This document shows, piece after piece, positions 24,042 through 34,039 of a stretch of DNA of 41,375 nucleotides. Each line of letters starts with the position of its first letter. Position 1 is the first letter of the stretch. Position numbers and translations under genes: made by a program. The notes under the pieces are model-generated. The model saw nothing but the letters and a program-made list of their open reading frames with translations, did no database searches and was not told the DNA's origin. This DNA comes from an uncultured Ruminococcus sp. (lineage in GTDB: Bacteria; Bacillota; Clostridia; Lachnospirales; Lachnospiraceae), in contig FMEL01000023.1 of the NCBI GenBank assembly GCA_900066355.1, positions 1 to 41,375 of the forward strand, in the 5' to 3' direction.

Positions 24042-26368
24042 GGTTTCTCCCCTTTCTTTTGTTTGGCAGCCGCTGTTACCGTTTTTGTCCACTCCTTTCT
24101 GGCGGTGGTACGCCGGATGGTAAAGTTCGATTCTTTTACCGCAGGGGCAGCCCGTTTTCTTTCCGGTATCACAGGAGCCGTATTTGCCTTTTGTCTTTCC
24201 TCTGGTTTGTCTGGGGCAGCCGGAGGGAGTATCTGGCGTTCTGTCCTTGCAGACGGTATCTGTTCATGGTGGATGGAAGCTGCCTTTACTACCGGAACCG
24301 AAGCCCGTTCTGCCACAGTTCCCCCATAAGGAACCTGTCCCCGTTCCCTGATGGATGGGGAAACCGGCTGCATGGCTGGTTTTCCTGTATGAGTGGTATC
24401 TGCATGATGTCGGAAATCTTCCGGCTGCTTTGCAGTAACAGGGCGTTCATGGACGGGAGCCGCCCCTTTGGGGGATTCGGAAGCTGTCTGTTGCGGCTGT
24501 TTTGCCTGTTCCAGTTCCGCCCTGCGTTCTGCAATGGTCTGTCTGCGGCTTTCTGCCTGTGCGTTCCGCTGTTCGGCTCTGGCAGTTCGGGTCTGGGTCA
24601 CGCTGGAAGTAAAATCCCGTACTCCCTCTGATACCTGTGTTTTCCCGTGGTAAAGGGCGTACTTTGCATTGACAGGCAAATCCTTTGCCTGCTCCCGAAG
24701 CTGTCCGGCAGTATCGGCTATCTTATCTTTGGTATCTGCCACCGCACCCACAGCAGAGCCAGCCCGTTTCCATGCAGATTCCTTTTCTGGTGCTGCCCGT
24801 CCGTTTGGTCGGGTGTGGTCTGCCTGTGTATTTTTGGAAGTACCGGAGTTGGAAGCATTTCTCTGGTCTGGGCTAGCTTGTTTCCCTGCGTGGTATGCAG
24901 CCGTTCCAGCCCCAAGAGCTGCCACAGAACGCCCTAACTTATGCTGTAAACGGTGCATATGGGCGTGCATGAGCATACGGGGTCTTCGCATGATACGGCT
25001 CCCCATACTTTGGGAATCGCCGCTCTGTAAGGAGAACATCCCCATCAAATCCCCCAGCTTAAAATAAATTCCGGCAAAGGTCACTATCTGCAAGAACGCC
25101 GTCAGGAAGAACGGATATTCCCCAGACAGGTTGTAGAGCATGGTGGAAATGCTGAACGCTACCGTGATAATCAGGGTGATTCCGGCTCTGGTAAGGATGG
25201 TATTGAACAGTTTTGTAATGGCACGTTTGGACATCCCCTCAAAAGAGGGAACCATGCTGAGGAGGAAGCTCACAGGCAGGAACATGGCGTAGATGATAAA
25301 AAGCACCTGTGAAAAAATCATTATCCCCGTGAGCAGGAATACAAAAACGGAGATACCGATATTGAACATAAACAGGAAGAATACGGTTCCCAAGCGGTTG
25401 ATGGTCTTTGTGATGGTAAGGTTGGTATTTTCCCTGTCTTCGATTTCCTCCACTACGATTTCTTCCCTGTCCTGCCCGTTGTTTTCGTCTGGACTGGTTG
25501 AGAGCAGGCGTTCCACACGGTCAGCCCCAAGGCTTTCCACATCCGAGTTGCCGTATTGCAGCAGGAGCCACGGCTGCTTGACCTGAATGGAAAACAGGCT
25601 GTCCCGTATCAAATCCACGCTGTCTTTTCCCTGGCTTTCCGAGTTTGGCAGCACAATCTTTGTGCCAAGGGTCAGGCTGGCATTGCTGATGTCTGCGGAA
25701 AATTCATTGATTTTCCCAATATAATCAGGAGCATAAGCGATAAAGGCAGCGGACAGCACGAACACCACCACGAAATTCACAACGGCATGGATGGCTTTTG
25801 TGGTTTCCCGTTTGATAAGTCCTGTGTAGGCAACGTAAATCCCCACCACCAGAATGAGAATCAGCAGGAACCCGATATAAAATCCCTCCGAGGACAAGCC
25901 GCCTGTGGTAACGCCTGCAAGGGTCTGCATATTTTTCCCGATAGAATCCGCCGTAGAGGAAATAAAGTCCAGCGAGTAGGCTTCCTGAATCAGATACCCC
26001 GTGGCGTTGGAAAGGTACAGGCTGATTGTCCAGATAAAATTTGTGATGGCATACAGCCCGTACATCACCTGTTTTCCGATACCGTCCAGCCAGTTCCACG
26101 GGAGCCAGTCCCATCCGCTGTCCACATAAAAATCAAGCTGGTAGTTGTCCAGAGGATATTTGCTGTATTCGTTGGCAGCGTCCACCGTATCATCCACCAG
26201 TCCGGCAGCGTGGGCGGCTGTGCCGAAGACTGCCAGCAGCAGGAGGATGAGCAGGAGTGCCAGAAGCACTTTTCCTGCTATACTCCCGATTTTTTTAAAA
26301 GAGTTTTCTCCCTTTGTCCGGCAAGGGACAAGGGCTGTCCCCTGCTGGATGGGCTTTCTTATCTTCAT
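24038..26368 (-). CDS. Polytopic conjugation protein (Tn916 Orf15, ConG/VirB6-like)
   Basis: 776 residues. After a cleavable-looking or anchoring N-terminal helix (about 32-52) come about six more membrane segments in two groups (residues 100-230 and 325-460). A long hydrophilic tail rich in Ala, Gln, Arg and Pro follows, with coiled-coil parts (about 500-776). VirB6-like channel component. The start overlaps the orf16 stop by 4 nt. The tail is slightly longer than I recall for Tn916. Confidence 0.93.
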   Translation of the reverse strand: MKIRKPIQQGTALVPCRTKGENSFKKIGSIAGKVLLALLLILLLLAVFGTAAHAAGLVDDTVDAANEYSKYPLDNYQLDFYVDSGWDWLPWNWLDGIGKQVMYGLYAITNFIWTISLYLSNATGYLIQEAYSLDFISSTADSIGKNMQTLAGVTTGGLSSEGFYIGFLLILILVVGIYVAYTGLIKRETTKAIHAVVNFVVVFVLSAAFIAYAPDYIGKINEFSADISNASLTLGTKIVLPNSESQGKDSVDLIRDSLFSIQVKQPWLLLQYGNSDVESLGADRVERLLSTSPDENNGQDREEIVVEEIEDRENTNLTITKTINRLGTVFFLFMFNIGISVFVFLLTGIMIFSQVLFIIYAMFLPVSFLLSMVPSFEGMSKRAITKLFNTILTRAGITLIITVAFSISTMLYNLSGEYPFFLTAFLQIVTFAGIYFKLGDLMGMFSLQSGDSQSMGSRIMRRPRMLMHAHMHRLQHKLGRSVAALGAGTAAYHAGKQASPDQRNASNSGTSKNTQADHTRPNGRAAPEKESAWKRAGSAVGAVADTKDKIADTAGQLREQAKDLPVNAKYALYHGKTQVSEGVRDFTSSVTQTRTARAEQRNAQAESRRQTIAERRAELEQAKQPQQTASESPKGAAPVHERPVTAKQPEDFRHHADTTHTGKPAMQPVSPSIRERGQVPYGGTVAERASVPVVKAASIHHEQIPSARTERQILPPAAPDKPEERQKANTAPVIPERKRAAPAVKESNFTIRRTTARKEWTKTVTAAAKQKKGEKP

Positions 26369-27311
26369 ACCTCCACCTCTTTTCTTACGGGCGGTCTGGT
26401 ATCAAAGGCATGGAACAGGTCTTCAAAGATAGGATGGAACTGTATCACTCCCACACGCCCGTACAAATCACTGATAAGGCACTGCCCGTTTTCCAAGTCA
26501 CGGAGCCGCTTCTGGTTGTTTTCATCTTCGGAATCCACCCCGAAAAAGGCGAGGGTCTTCTTGATTTCGTTGATGTCCGTGGAACGGAACGCAAACTTCA
26601 AGCCCAGATTATTTTTCAGCTTTTCATCCAGCAAATCGTCCGTGTTCTGGGTGACAAAGTAAACGCCTGCGTTCATGGCACGTCCGGCACGAACCAGCTT
26701 CATAGAAAGGGTCTTGCCCTGTGCCACCTGTAAGAAGCTCCATGCTTCATCCAAATCCACAATCTTAAACACGCTGCGGTCTGTATGGATGAAGTCGAGG
26801 GCAAAGGTGCTGATTACAATGAGCATTGCCACGGAAAGCAGTTCCATTGTGGTGTATTCTTCAAACGAGGTTTCCTTATCCGGCAGCACCAAATCCGCCA
26901 CCTGAATGATGTTGAGCTGCTTTTCAAGGCTGATGGACTGTGTGACATCCCCATCCGAAAAGAGCAGGTGTGCAAAGTCATAGTCCGTAAAGGATTCGAT
27001 ATGGTCGGCTATGCTGGTGCTGATGGTGGTTCCCTCCGCCCGAAGTTCCTCAATCACTTTGAAAAGCCCCCGTTCCTCACTGTTTGTTACTGCACGGATG
27101 GCTTTCCGAAGAACAGGGAACTTTTCCCCGTCACGGCTGGAAATGCCTGTTAAAAAGGTCAGGATGTCGATTGCCAGTGATTCGGAATCCTTTGGGTTCT
27201 CCATAATCACATAGGGGTCGAGCAAGCCCCTGTTCTGTTCCTCTGAGGTCAGGTTTACGATATTGATTTCATGGGCGATTTCCGGCAGGGTTTCTTTCCA
27301 GCGTCCCCGTT
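26365..27311 (-). CDS. orf16 (ConE/VirB4-like ATPase), second exon
   Basis: 315 codons completing the protein after intron removal. It resumes at codon 503 and shows ETLPEIAHEINIVNLTSEE, the Walker B-like FKIVDLDEAWSFL and a motif with GVYFVTQNTDDLLDE. Joining base 29992 to 27311 recreates codon GAA (Glu503) and an uninterrupted 817-residue protein, equal to Tn916 Orf16 in size. An ATG-led ORF from about 27225 exists but would lack the Walker A motif. Confidence 0.93.
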
Positions 27312-27355
27312 ATAGCGATAGGTAACTTTTTGATGTTATCTCCAAGTTTTCCCCC

Positions 27356-27396
27356 GCTTCACACCGTACATGAAACTTTCGCTTCATACGGCGTTC
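27356..27396 (-). ncRNA. Group II intron domain V
   Basis: On the minus strand GCCGTATG, a GCGAAAGT loop and CATGTACGGT form the short catalytic hairpin with a GAAA tetraloop, followed after a few bases by the domain VI stem up to the 3' splice site. Confidence 0.85.
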
Positions 27397-27421
27397 CATC
27401 ATATCCAAATAGATTTATAAG

Positions 27422-29248
27422 TTATTTCCCAGTTATTGTCTGGTATCCGTAATTCGTCCGTATTCTGTTCAGTTTTTTCTTCTGCTGACTATTAAGAACA
27501 TAACCTTTTAACAGTGATTTTGCTTCGTCTGCTGATTCTGTTAGGATTGCCTTTGCAATGGGAATTTCCACAAATGCCAGATTAGAATATCTATCAAGGT
27601 TATCTCCTTTGTCTGATTTGTGAATACATATCAGAGTGGACGGAGTTCCTCGACGATTCATTACATAGCAGTTGCCTTGTTGTGCGATATATGCCGAAAT
27701 ACGATTGTCGTTAAACTCTACGCTATCGGCAGGGTTTTCATTTTCCAACAACGCTCGGATTTCTTCTTTTGTTACAACTACAACGTCCTCATGCACCTTG
27801 TTTCTCCCTTGCTTTGTAAAATTACAAATATCTTGCGAGAAATTCATAGGATTTTTGTGTTGTACTCCTTGAATCGGCAATAGCGGATTATCCGCAATCA
27901 TCACTATTTTTGTTTTTGGTCTGATTCCTTTTGTCCTGCTCTGAAATTCTGAACTTGTACTTTCAAATGGAACTGATTTTGCAATGTTCCTTAAACGGAT
28001 TCGTATGGTCGGTAAGAGAGCGTAACTTACTTCTGTCAGGTTGTTATATACGTTAGTTGCTATGCAGTAGTAATTCTGCATACCGATAACTGTCAGATTA
28101 TATCTGCTGATATTGAAGCCAGTCGTATGTCTGGCTATATCTTTTACCTTTAACTTTAGATTTGTTTTCGCTTTCTTTAATGCTTTTTGGTTCATATCTG
28201 TTTTGGCAACATAACCGTGTTTCGTTCTTCCTTTTGGAATGACTTTGATTTTGAACCCAAGAAAATCTGATGAATTTTTCTTCAGATTTACTACCTTTGA
28301 TTTCTCTGGACTGATTTCTAATTTCAGCCTTTTATTAAGAAAATCTACGGTACTGCGGTAAAATCTTTGTGCTTCTCCATAGGTTGAACACATGATTTTA
28401 AAATCATCAGCGTAACGTACAATAAAACCGCTTTTCAGTTTGGTATATTTCTTTGCGTATTGAAGCCACCCATTTTTACTGCGGTTCTTCGGCTGGAATG
28501 TTTCCCACTGACTGCTTACCCACCAGTCTAATTCATTAAGGACTATGAGGGAGAGCAGTGGACTTAACAGACCGCCTTGTGGCGTTCCTTTTTCTGGGAC
28601 ACCCTCGCCGTCAATTTCGGCTTTCAGCATTTTGCTGATAATGCAAATCAATCTTTTATCCCGAATACCAAGTGTCCAGATTTGTTTTAATAGTTTTCCA
28701 TGATTGACATTATCGAAAAATCCTTTAATGTCTACGTCAACACAGTAATGATATTTTGATAAATTTATCAGTGTCGTTACTCTGCTGACTGCATGGTGGG
28801 CACTTCGATTCGCACGGAATCCATAGGAATGATTATGGAACTTTGGTTCGCATATCGGCTCTAGGACTTGCAGGATACATTGTTGTACCAGCCTGTCCCA
28901 GATACACGGAATCCCCAATGGACGCATTTTATCGCTCCCAGCTTTTGGAATGAAAACACGTCTGACTGATTTGGGGCGGTAGTTGCTAAGGCTTTCCCGA
29001 ACGGTAGCAACAATCTCAGCATTGCTGAGTTGTTTTATATCGTCTATCGTCATTCCATCCGTTCCAGCCGTTTTACTGCCACTGTTTGATTTCAGATTAC
29101 GGTAAGCTAAACAAATATTTTGTTCCGAACCAATAATTTCAAGTAACTTATAAAAGTTATTACCGTTCTTGCTCTGTGCGTATAACTCGTCATAAATATG
29201 TTGCATATCATAATACTCGTTATAGCGGAGCTTGTTTTTCTTTAGCAT
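27422..29248 (-). CDS. ltrA-like: Group II intron-encoded protein (reverse transcriptase / maturase)
   Basis: 608 residues from the ATG at 29248, 8 nt after AAGGAGGG; the upstream in-frame ATG at 29284 has no ribosome site. RT fingers and palm show AGTDGMTIDD, RPLGIPCIWDRLVQQ, KGTPQGGLLSPLL and the catalytic YADD at 279-282. A maturase X domain with FNISRYNLTVIGMQNYY follows. The C-terminal endonuclease region (about 510-580) still aligns with the HNH pattern (IAQQGNCYV, ICIHK, YSNLAFV) but lacks its usual His-His pair and final His. Splicing and reverse transcription look possible; DNA cleavage is doubtful. Confidence 0.93.
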   Translation of the reverse strand: MLKKNKLRYNEYYDMQHIYDELYAQSKNGNNFYKLLEIIGSEQNICLAYRNLKSNSGSKTAGTDGMTIDDIKQLSNAEIVATVRESLSNYRPKSVRRVFIPKAGSDKMRPLGIPCIWDRLVQQCILQVLEPICEPKFHNHSYGFRANRSAHHAVSRVTTLINLSKYHYCVDVDIKGFFDNVNHGKLLKQIWTLGIRDKRLICIISKMLKAEIDGEGVPEKGTPQGGLLSPLLSLIVLNELDWWVSSQWETFQPKNRSKNGWLQYAKKYTKLKSGFIVRYADDFKIMCSTYGEAQRFYRSTVDFLNKRLKLEISPEKSKVVNLKKNSSDFLGFKIKVIPKGRTKHGYVAKTDMNQKALKKAKTNLKLKVKDIARHTTGFNISRYNLTVIGMQNYYCIATNVYNNLTEVSYALLPTIRIRLRNIAKSVPFESTSSEFQSRTKGIRPKTKIVMIADNPLLPIQGVQHKNPMNFSQDICNFTKQGRNKVHEDVVVVTKEEIRALLENENPADSVEFNDNRISAYIAQQGNCYVMNRRGTPSTLICIHKSDKGDNLDRYSNLAFVEIPIAKAILTESADEAKSLLKGYVLNSQQKKKLNRIRTNYGYQTITGK

Positions 29249-29249
29249 G

Positions 29250-29986
29250 GTCTGTACCCTCCTTGTTTGCAGGAGCAAGTACATCTCTTAGTCTTACTCG
29301 AACCCATACCATTTTTCTTAGTAATTCTATTCTTCATATGACTAGTGGCTATCCCTCCACCGCTTGTTATCACGGTTTCATAGGTACTGTGCCACCACTC
29401 TCACTGACATTAACACACCTTATATCATTGCTAATCTCACAATAACTTTCTGATGTGAACACTTCACAGACAGTAAAATCTCCATGTTGTCAGCTTTCAA
29501 CGTTCCAAACACACTATCTGTACATATATCCTTAGGTTTCCTCTATAAGCCTGCTACCTTGATAACGCCTTTAACGTTATATGGATTTTCATAAATGCGG
29601 AGTCTTACTCACCCACAGTAGCGACACTGTTTGTGTCACTGGACATTTCTATCCAGCCCCGATATAGACCTGTACATTCAAGGATTCGTCAGTAGACCTC
29701 TCATCTACATTCTAACCATAGATATTTTATAGACTTCCGGCATATAGGACACAACGCCCACCTCTGGGAATCTTTCGTCAGCATTATCTGTTACGGTGTC
29801 TGTCTGCCGACTTCACCGAGCTTCTGACAGAGCCTTGTTTACTCAAGTTTCTGCCAGTCGGAGTATTAAAGTAGCCTTTCAGGGCGTTACCCCGTCATTC
29901 GACTATTCGTGTGTTTAGTTCTCCAACACACATTAAATATTGATTTAATGAAGTGCTGTGCCTACTCTTTTCAAGTAGGAACGTTT
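29250..29986 (-). other. Intron 5' ribozyme region (domains I-III)
   Basis: About 740 bp without a gene, starting at GTGCG and running to the intron protein start. It contains many short paired segments, for example CGGGGTAACGCCCTG, and corresponds in length to domains I-III of a group II ribozyme. Individual helices were not modelled. Confidence 0.75.
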
Positions 29987-29991
29987 CGCAC

Positions 29992-31498
29992 CCGCTTTCG
30001 GGTCAACAATGAGAGCCTGTGCCCCAAATAATACGGAATAATAGACAATCATGTTGTTGCTGAATGATTTTCCACCGCCGAGGGAGCCGACAAAAGCGGC
30101 AGCAAGGGCGTTGGTGACGGAGCCTTTTACCCCTTGACTGGCAAGGGCAGGCTTTAAGTAGACGTTTCTTCCTGTATCAAGGCTGTACCCGATATAAATG
30201 CCCTCCGGTTCCCCTAACATCTGGGTTGCCCCGAAGCCAAGACCAGCAAGGAAGTCACTGGTGACATACTGGATGTAATCGTTCAGATACCGTTTGCTGG
30301 CAGGGAGAAATTCCCCATGCAGCCCCAGCATATCCCCAAAGGGGCGAACCAGCTTCACGTTCAAATCGTCATAAAAATCTTTCACCTCATTGCAGCGGCG
30401 TTTCAGTTCCTCCAAGTCGGGAGCCGTCACACGCACCACATAGGACAGCTTATACATGGATTCCTTGCTCTGGTCTAAGGTGGATTCCAGCTCATTTACG
30501 CTGTCTAAAGCGTCCACCACGTTTGTACTGGTTTCACTGTCATTCTGCCATGCGTGGTTGTCCAAATCTTTCAGCTCTTTTTTCTTGTTCCGCACCGTGG
30601 AGAGGGCTTTCCGGTTTGTCACAATCTCCACATTCATAGAGGTATCAATGGGAAAGGTGAATTGCTGCTGCTGATAGTAAAAGATTTCCGAGGATGGGAA
30701 GTCCAGTTCCCCCACAATGCTGTTGATGGTAAAGTAGGCGGCATATACTGTCCCGTCTTCCTGTTCGATTTTCAGATACCGTTGGTTTTCCTCTATCAGA
30801 CAACGGGTGGGTTTGATGAGGTCATAGTATTTCACCAGCGTTTCCTCCTGAAACCGTTTCTTCGGAAGATAATACTCATAATCTTCGTAGGCGGTTCCGG
30901 TCTGCCCGTATAAATGCTCAATCAGATAGCCAAAATCGTCCTTGTTAAGCCGCCGGACTTTGAAGCGGCGTGAGATTTTACTTTCCAGCAGCTTTTCCAT
31001 CTTCTGAAACCGCCAGATTTCTTCATTGCTCATGGAAACAAAATCCCCCATGAGTTTGTGGTTGACTTCATGGAGGAAATCGGAAACGGCGGTCTTTGCT
31101 TCCCTGCGAAACTGCTTCATGGTGACTTCCTGCTCATTGACAAGCAGCTTGAAGCCGATAAAAAAGCGGTAGTCCACCTGATTTTCCCCTATCATGGAAA
31201 TCAGGGCTTCGGTCTGTGCGTCAATCTTTGCACAGGCAATATCTTTTAACTTGCCTGTTACTTCCTGTTTGGAGCGTTCCTGTGCTGCCCGTATGCTGGA
31301 TTCGGTGCTGATTTGCAGGGCGTGAATCTTCCCGTCCCTGTTCTGGGCGATAAGCTGCCGGAACGAATCGTGTACCTGATATTTCTGTTCAGGGCTTAAA
31401 AAGGAATAGTTGTAGGGAAGCAGCTCATAGTAAGCAAAGCACTCCCCGTCATGGTTGAACACAAGATTATTTTCGATATACTTAATCGGATATGCCAT
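29992..31498 (-). CDS. orf16 (ConE/VirB4-like ATPase), first exon
   Basis: 502 codons plus one base, from the ATG at 31498 (AAGGAGTGATATTT before it; an ATG three codons earlier lacks spacing). Walker A GSLGGGKS at 471-478, and LIVDPKA right before the intron. VirB4-type ATPases energise the mating channel. If the intron does not splice, translation runs 17 codons into it and stops, giving a protein without Walker B. The start overlaps orf17 by 17 nt. Confidence 0.95.
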
Positions 31499-31874
31499 AA
31501 ATATCACTCCTTACTGCCGTGATGGGCTGTGCCGGATATTCCTTTTCCAGCTTCACGGGCTTTCCTGCATAGGTCAGTTTCGGGCGTACCAGATATGCCA
31601 GTACGGATTTCAGGAAGCCGTAAGGCTTCTTCCCGTCAAAGGTCTTCTGGCACATGAACCAAGTGAGGGCAAAGGGTACGCCGAAGTATTTTAAAAATGC
31701 CCCGTCAATGAACGAAAGGGGAGGGAGGTTCCCCAAGAGCATAACTGCAAACACCGATACTACGAACCACGCCATCTGTGTGAACGTGATGGGGAATGGC
31801 AGCTTAAAATCATTGATGGAATAGAGTACCTTTTCCACCGACCAGATACTGGTATAGCTTCGTATTTTCTTCAT
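31482..31874 (-). CDS. TcpE/ConD-like conjugation membrane protein (Tn916 Orf17)
   Basis: 130 residues with two membrane segments (about 33-55 and 58-75, AWFVVSVFAVMLLGNLPPLSFI) and a basic C-terminus. It begins KKIRSYTSIWSVEKVLYSI, typical of the family. It interacts with the VirB4-like ATPase at the membrane in relatives. Coupled to orf16 by overlap. Confidence 0.9.
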   Translation of the reverse strand: MKKIRSYTSIWSVEKVLYSINDFKLPFPITFTQMAWFVVSVFAVMLLGNLPPLSFIDGAFLKYFGVPFALTWFMCQKTFDGKKPYGFLKSVLAYLVRPKLTYAGKPVKLEKEYPAQPITAVRSDIYGISD

Positions 31875-31966
31875 GTTGTCCGTCCTTTCTAAAAGATGGG
31901 GACAGCAAAAGAGCCGCCCCTGAATAAAAAATCCGCCTGTATTTCCTGAAAGAGATACAGACGGGT

Positions 31967-32464
31967 CTACCGTATGATTTCATATACGCCGTGGTTCGTG
32001 ACAACAAAGGTTCCCTCCAATTCCATGTCACGCCCATAGGCGGCGTAGTCGATATAGTTTTGTAAGTGTGCCGGAAGTTCTCCAAGTTGTCCGCTTTCTT
32101 CCAGATAGCAGCGAGCCACATCCGCCATATCGTCACAGCCGGAATGGCAGATAATATCGTCTTCATGCTCACAGAGTTCTTCGATACTGCCAAAATAGGA
32201 TTGCAGCTCTGATAGTTCCTCCTGAATGTACTCCGGTAAGTCCTCCACCATTTCACACAGGCGGTTGACTTCCTCAATGGGGGTATATTCGTCAATCTCA
32301 AAAGGCAGCTCATAATCATGGATGGCGTATTCCTCATACTCATCATTCAAGCCGATACGTTCCTTGACTTCCTCAAAATCCACAGGCGGCGTGAACCATG
32401 CCCCTACCAGTTCGCCCTCATTGTATTTGCCTAAGTTGGCAATGTAAATCCGCATTTCTTCCAT
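31967..32464 (-). CDS. ardA: Antirestriction protein ArdA (Tn916 Orf18)
   Basis: 165 residues from the ATG at 32464, preceded by GAAGGTG; an upstream ATG adds eight residues unlike the family. Strongly acidic, with RIYIANLGKYNEGELVGAWF and later CHSGCDDMADVARCYLEE. ArdA mimics B-form DNA and blocks type I restriction enzymes, protecting the element when it enters a new host. It lies at the same place as in Tn916. Confidence 0.95.
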   Translation of the reverse strand: MEEMRIYIANLGKYNEGELVGAWFTPPVDFEEVKERIGLNDEYEEYAIHDYELPFEIDEYTPIEEVNRLCEMVEDLPEYIQEELSELQSYFGSIEELCEHEDDIICHSGCDDMADVARCYLEESGQLGELPAHLQNYIDYAAYGRDMELEGTFVVTNHGVYEIIR

Positions 32465-32584
32465 AGTGTCACCTTCATTCTCTGTCATGCTTCTTTTGGG
32501 GAGTTACGCTCCCCAAGCCCCTAGTGGACTTCCGCCATGAAGCAATCAGAGCTTGCTCCATAACGGAAGTGTAACAAGGGTTTC

Positions 32585-32806
32585 CTATGCACCGATAATC
32601 TTATTGAACAGTTCCAGTAAGATGTCCTTTACACCGTCCGCATTGAAGACCAGACCGACCGCTACAAGGGACACCACCAGAAAACCGATAAGTTTGGAAA
32701 ATTCCCTCTTAAATCCGAGGTACAGTCCAATCACCACGATTGCCAGCAGCACAAGGGACTGGGCGTTGGATAAAAACCAGTTATAAAGATTCTGTCCGAA
32801 ATTCAT
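32585..32806 (-). CDS. Small conjugation membrane protein (Tn916 Orf19, ConC/TcpD-like)
   Basis: 73 residues, two membrane helices: SLVLLAIVVIGLYLGF and LIGFLVVSLVAVGLVF. Begins MNFGQNLYNWFLSNAQ. A good AGGAGC-type site precedes it. It is a minor channel component in Tn916 and ICEBs1 relatives. Confidence 0.88.
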   Translation of the reverse strand: MNFGQNLYNWFLSNAQSLVLLAIVVIGLYLGFKREFSKLIGFLVVSLVAVGLVFNADGVKDILLELFNKIIGA

Positions 32807-32857
32807 AAAAGCTCCTTTCTTTCCTGTAAGAGTTCTTAGGTTCCAAGATTGCCGCCG

Positions 32858-34039
32858 TTAAAGCACCACCTCCTTTGCAGCGGCGGCTTGCTGCTTCAGG
32901 ATTTTTTCGTGTTTCTCCGTCAGCTTTGCATGGGTGATGATGTCATGGACAATCTGGGTGTGGTTCATCTTATCCAGACGGAGAGCCAGCTTTAACGTGG
33001 GGGCTACCTGATGGGAGAGCCAGTGCAGGGTACGTTCAAAGGAATAGGGTTCCGGTTTGGTTGTCAGTTTCAGGATTCCTCTGTGTTCTCCAATGAACCA
33101 CGCCCATTCCTCATTGATACGCCAGTCAGAACGGGGCTTCGTATCGTCCCTATCCACGAACCGGACATAACGGTTGATGATTTGAAAGGCTGTCCGTTCT
33201 GGATTGTCATGTTCTAACAGGTCACGGATGGCGTAAAAGGCACGCTCATTTTTCAGCCGGATTTCAAAACGGTTCTTTACCTCTGCGTCTTCAATGGGAA
33301 TATCATGCTTTTTGTACTGCTCATAGTCTTTTTCGTAAATGCAGAAGTACACCTCACTTTGGAGGGAGCCGATATACAGGGTGTTCCCCATACATTCTTT
33401 TTCCTCACGCCGTACCAGTTCGCCGCTGCGGTAGCTTTTGAAGCTGCGGAAGACCGAGATACATTCCTCATTCCGGCACTTCTCTGTCAGATGGGGAATG
33501 TTCAGGATTCCCGTTTTGTCATTGATGGCGAGGTCAAGCCGCTTCATCACGCCGTCCTCCATGAGAACGTCCATGAAAAACTCATACCAGCTCCGTTCCT
33601 GTGCCAGCAGATAGCTTTCAAACTGGCGGCAGCCACGCCCTTTCAGTTCCAGCAGCACCCCTTTTTCCAGTTCCGGCGATACCAAAACGAAAATATCCCC
33701 AAGATAGTAATGTTCTGTGTAAGAGTAGAAGCCGTAGTCTTCATGGATAAAGTAGGGAAGCCTTAGCCGAAGCACGTCTTCCACGATATGCTTCACATCC
33801 GTAGTGGGAAAACGAATCCGCACATAATCAAAGAGCATTTCAAGGGGAGTGTCTGGATTGAAGCGTTCCAGAGCTTCCGTGATGGCTTCCTGTAATGCTT
33901 CGGACGGGTGAGCCTTGCCCGTTTCAATATCGCTCAGGTACGGACGTGTGATTCCGGCAGCTAACGCAAGTTTCTGTTGTGAGATACCATAAATTTCCCG
34001 TTTTTCTTTGATGTCCCGTACCCATGTTTCTTCATTCAG
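32858..34039 (-). CDS. Relaxase / replication initiator (Tn916 Orf20, NicK/MobT family)
   Basis: 393 residues if translation starts at the CTG at 34039. That codon sits 7 nt after GGAGGG and gives the expected LNEETWVRDIKEKREIYGIS start. The first ATG in frame is far upstream (34264) and would run through the oriT, which is implausible. An N-terminal XRE-like HTH (about 10-65) is followed by the Rep_trans domain, with SWYEFFMDVL, KRLDLAINDKTGI and KNRFEIRLKNERAFY. It nicks oriT, stays on the 5' end and pilots DNA out. The rare start codon may keep levels low. Confidence 0.92.
   Translation of the reverse strand: MNEETWVRDIKEKREIYGISQQKLALAAGITRPYLSDIETGKAHPSEALQEAITEALERFNPDTPLEMLFDYVRIRFPTTDVKHIVEDVLRLRLPYFIHEDYGFYSYTEHYYLGDIFVLVSPELEKGVLLELKGRGCRQFESYLLAQERSWYEFFMDVLMEDGVMKRLDLAINDKTGILNIPHLTEKCRNEECISVFRSFKSYRSGELVRREEKECMGNTLYIGSLQSEVYFCIYEKDYEQYKKHDIPIEDAEVKNRFEIRLKNERAFYAIRDLLEHDNPERTAFQIINRYVRFVDRDDTKPRSDWRINEEWAWFIGEHRGILKLTTKPEPYSFERTLHWLSHQVAPTLKLALRLDKMNHTQIVHDIITHAKLTEKHEKILKQQAAAAKEVVL

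Larger units (their letters stand above)
27312..29991 (-). mobile_element. Group II intron inserted in orf16
   Basis: 2680 bp. 5' boundary GTGCG (29991-29987) and 3' boundary ending CGCTAT (27312) fit the GUGYG...AY rule. Removal gives GCG-GAA-CGG across the junction and restores the conserved KAERGRWKE of Orf16. The ORF for the intron protein lies in domain IV, followed by a recognisable domain V and domain VI. Orientation is the same as the host gene, as needed for splicing. Confidence 0.95.

Noticed and set aside
24059..26733. Long + strand open frames opposite orf15 and orf16
   Set aside because: Shadow frames caused by high GC and codon bias of the real minus-strand genes; no ribosome sites or domains.
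27422..29248. Retron or diversity-generating reverse transcriptase
   Set aside because: Maturase X domain, domain V and exact splice boundaries identify a group II intron; no msr/msd or template/variable repeats seen.
29250..29986. Frame running from orf16 into the intron (17 codons after VDPKA)
   Set aside because: It is intron sequence; the codons end at a stop and are not in Orf16 relatives. A second GTGTG at 29931 was considered as the intron start, but only the GTGCG at 29991 restores the orf16 frame.
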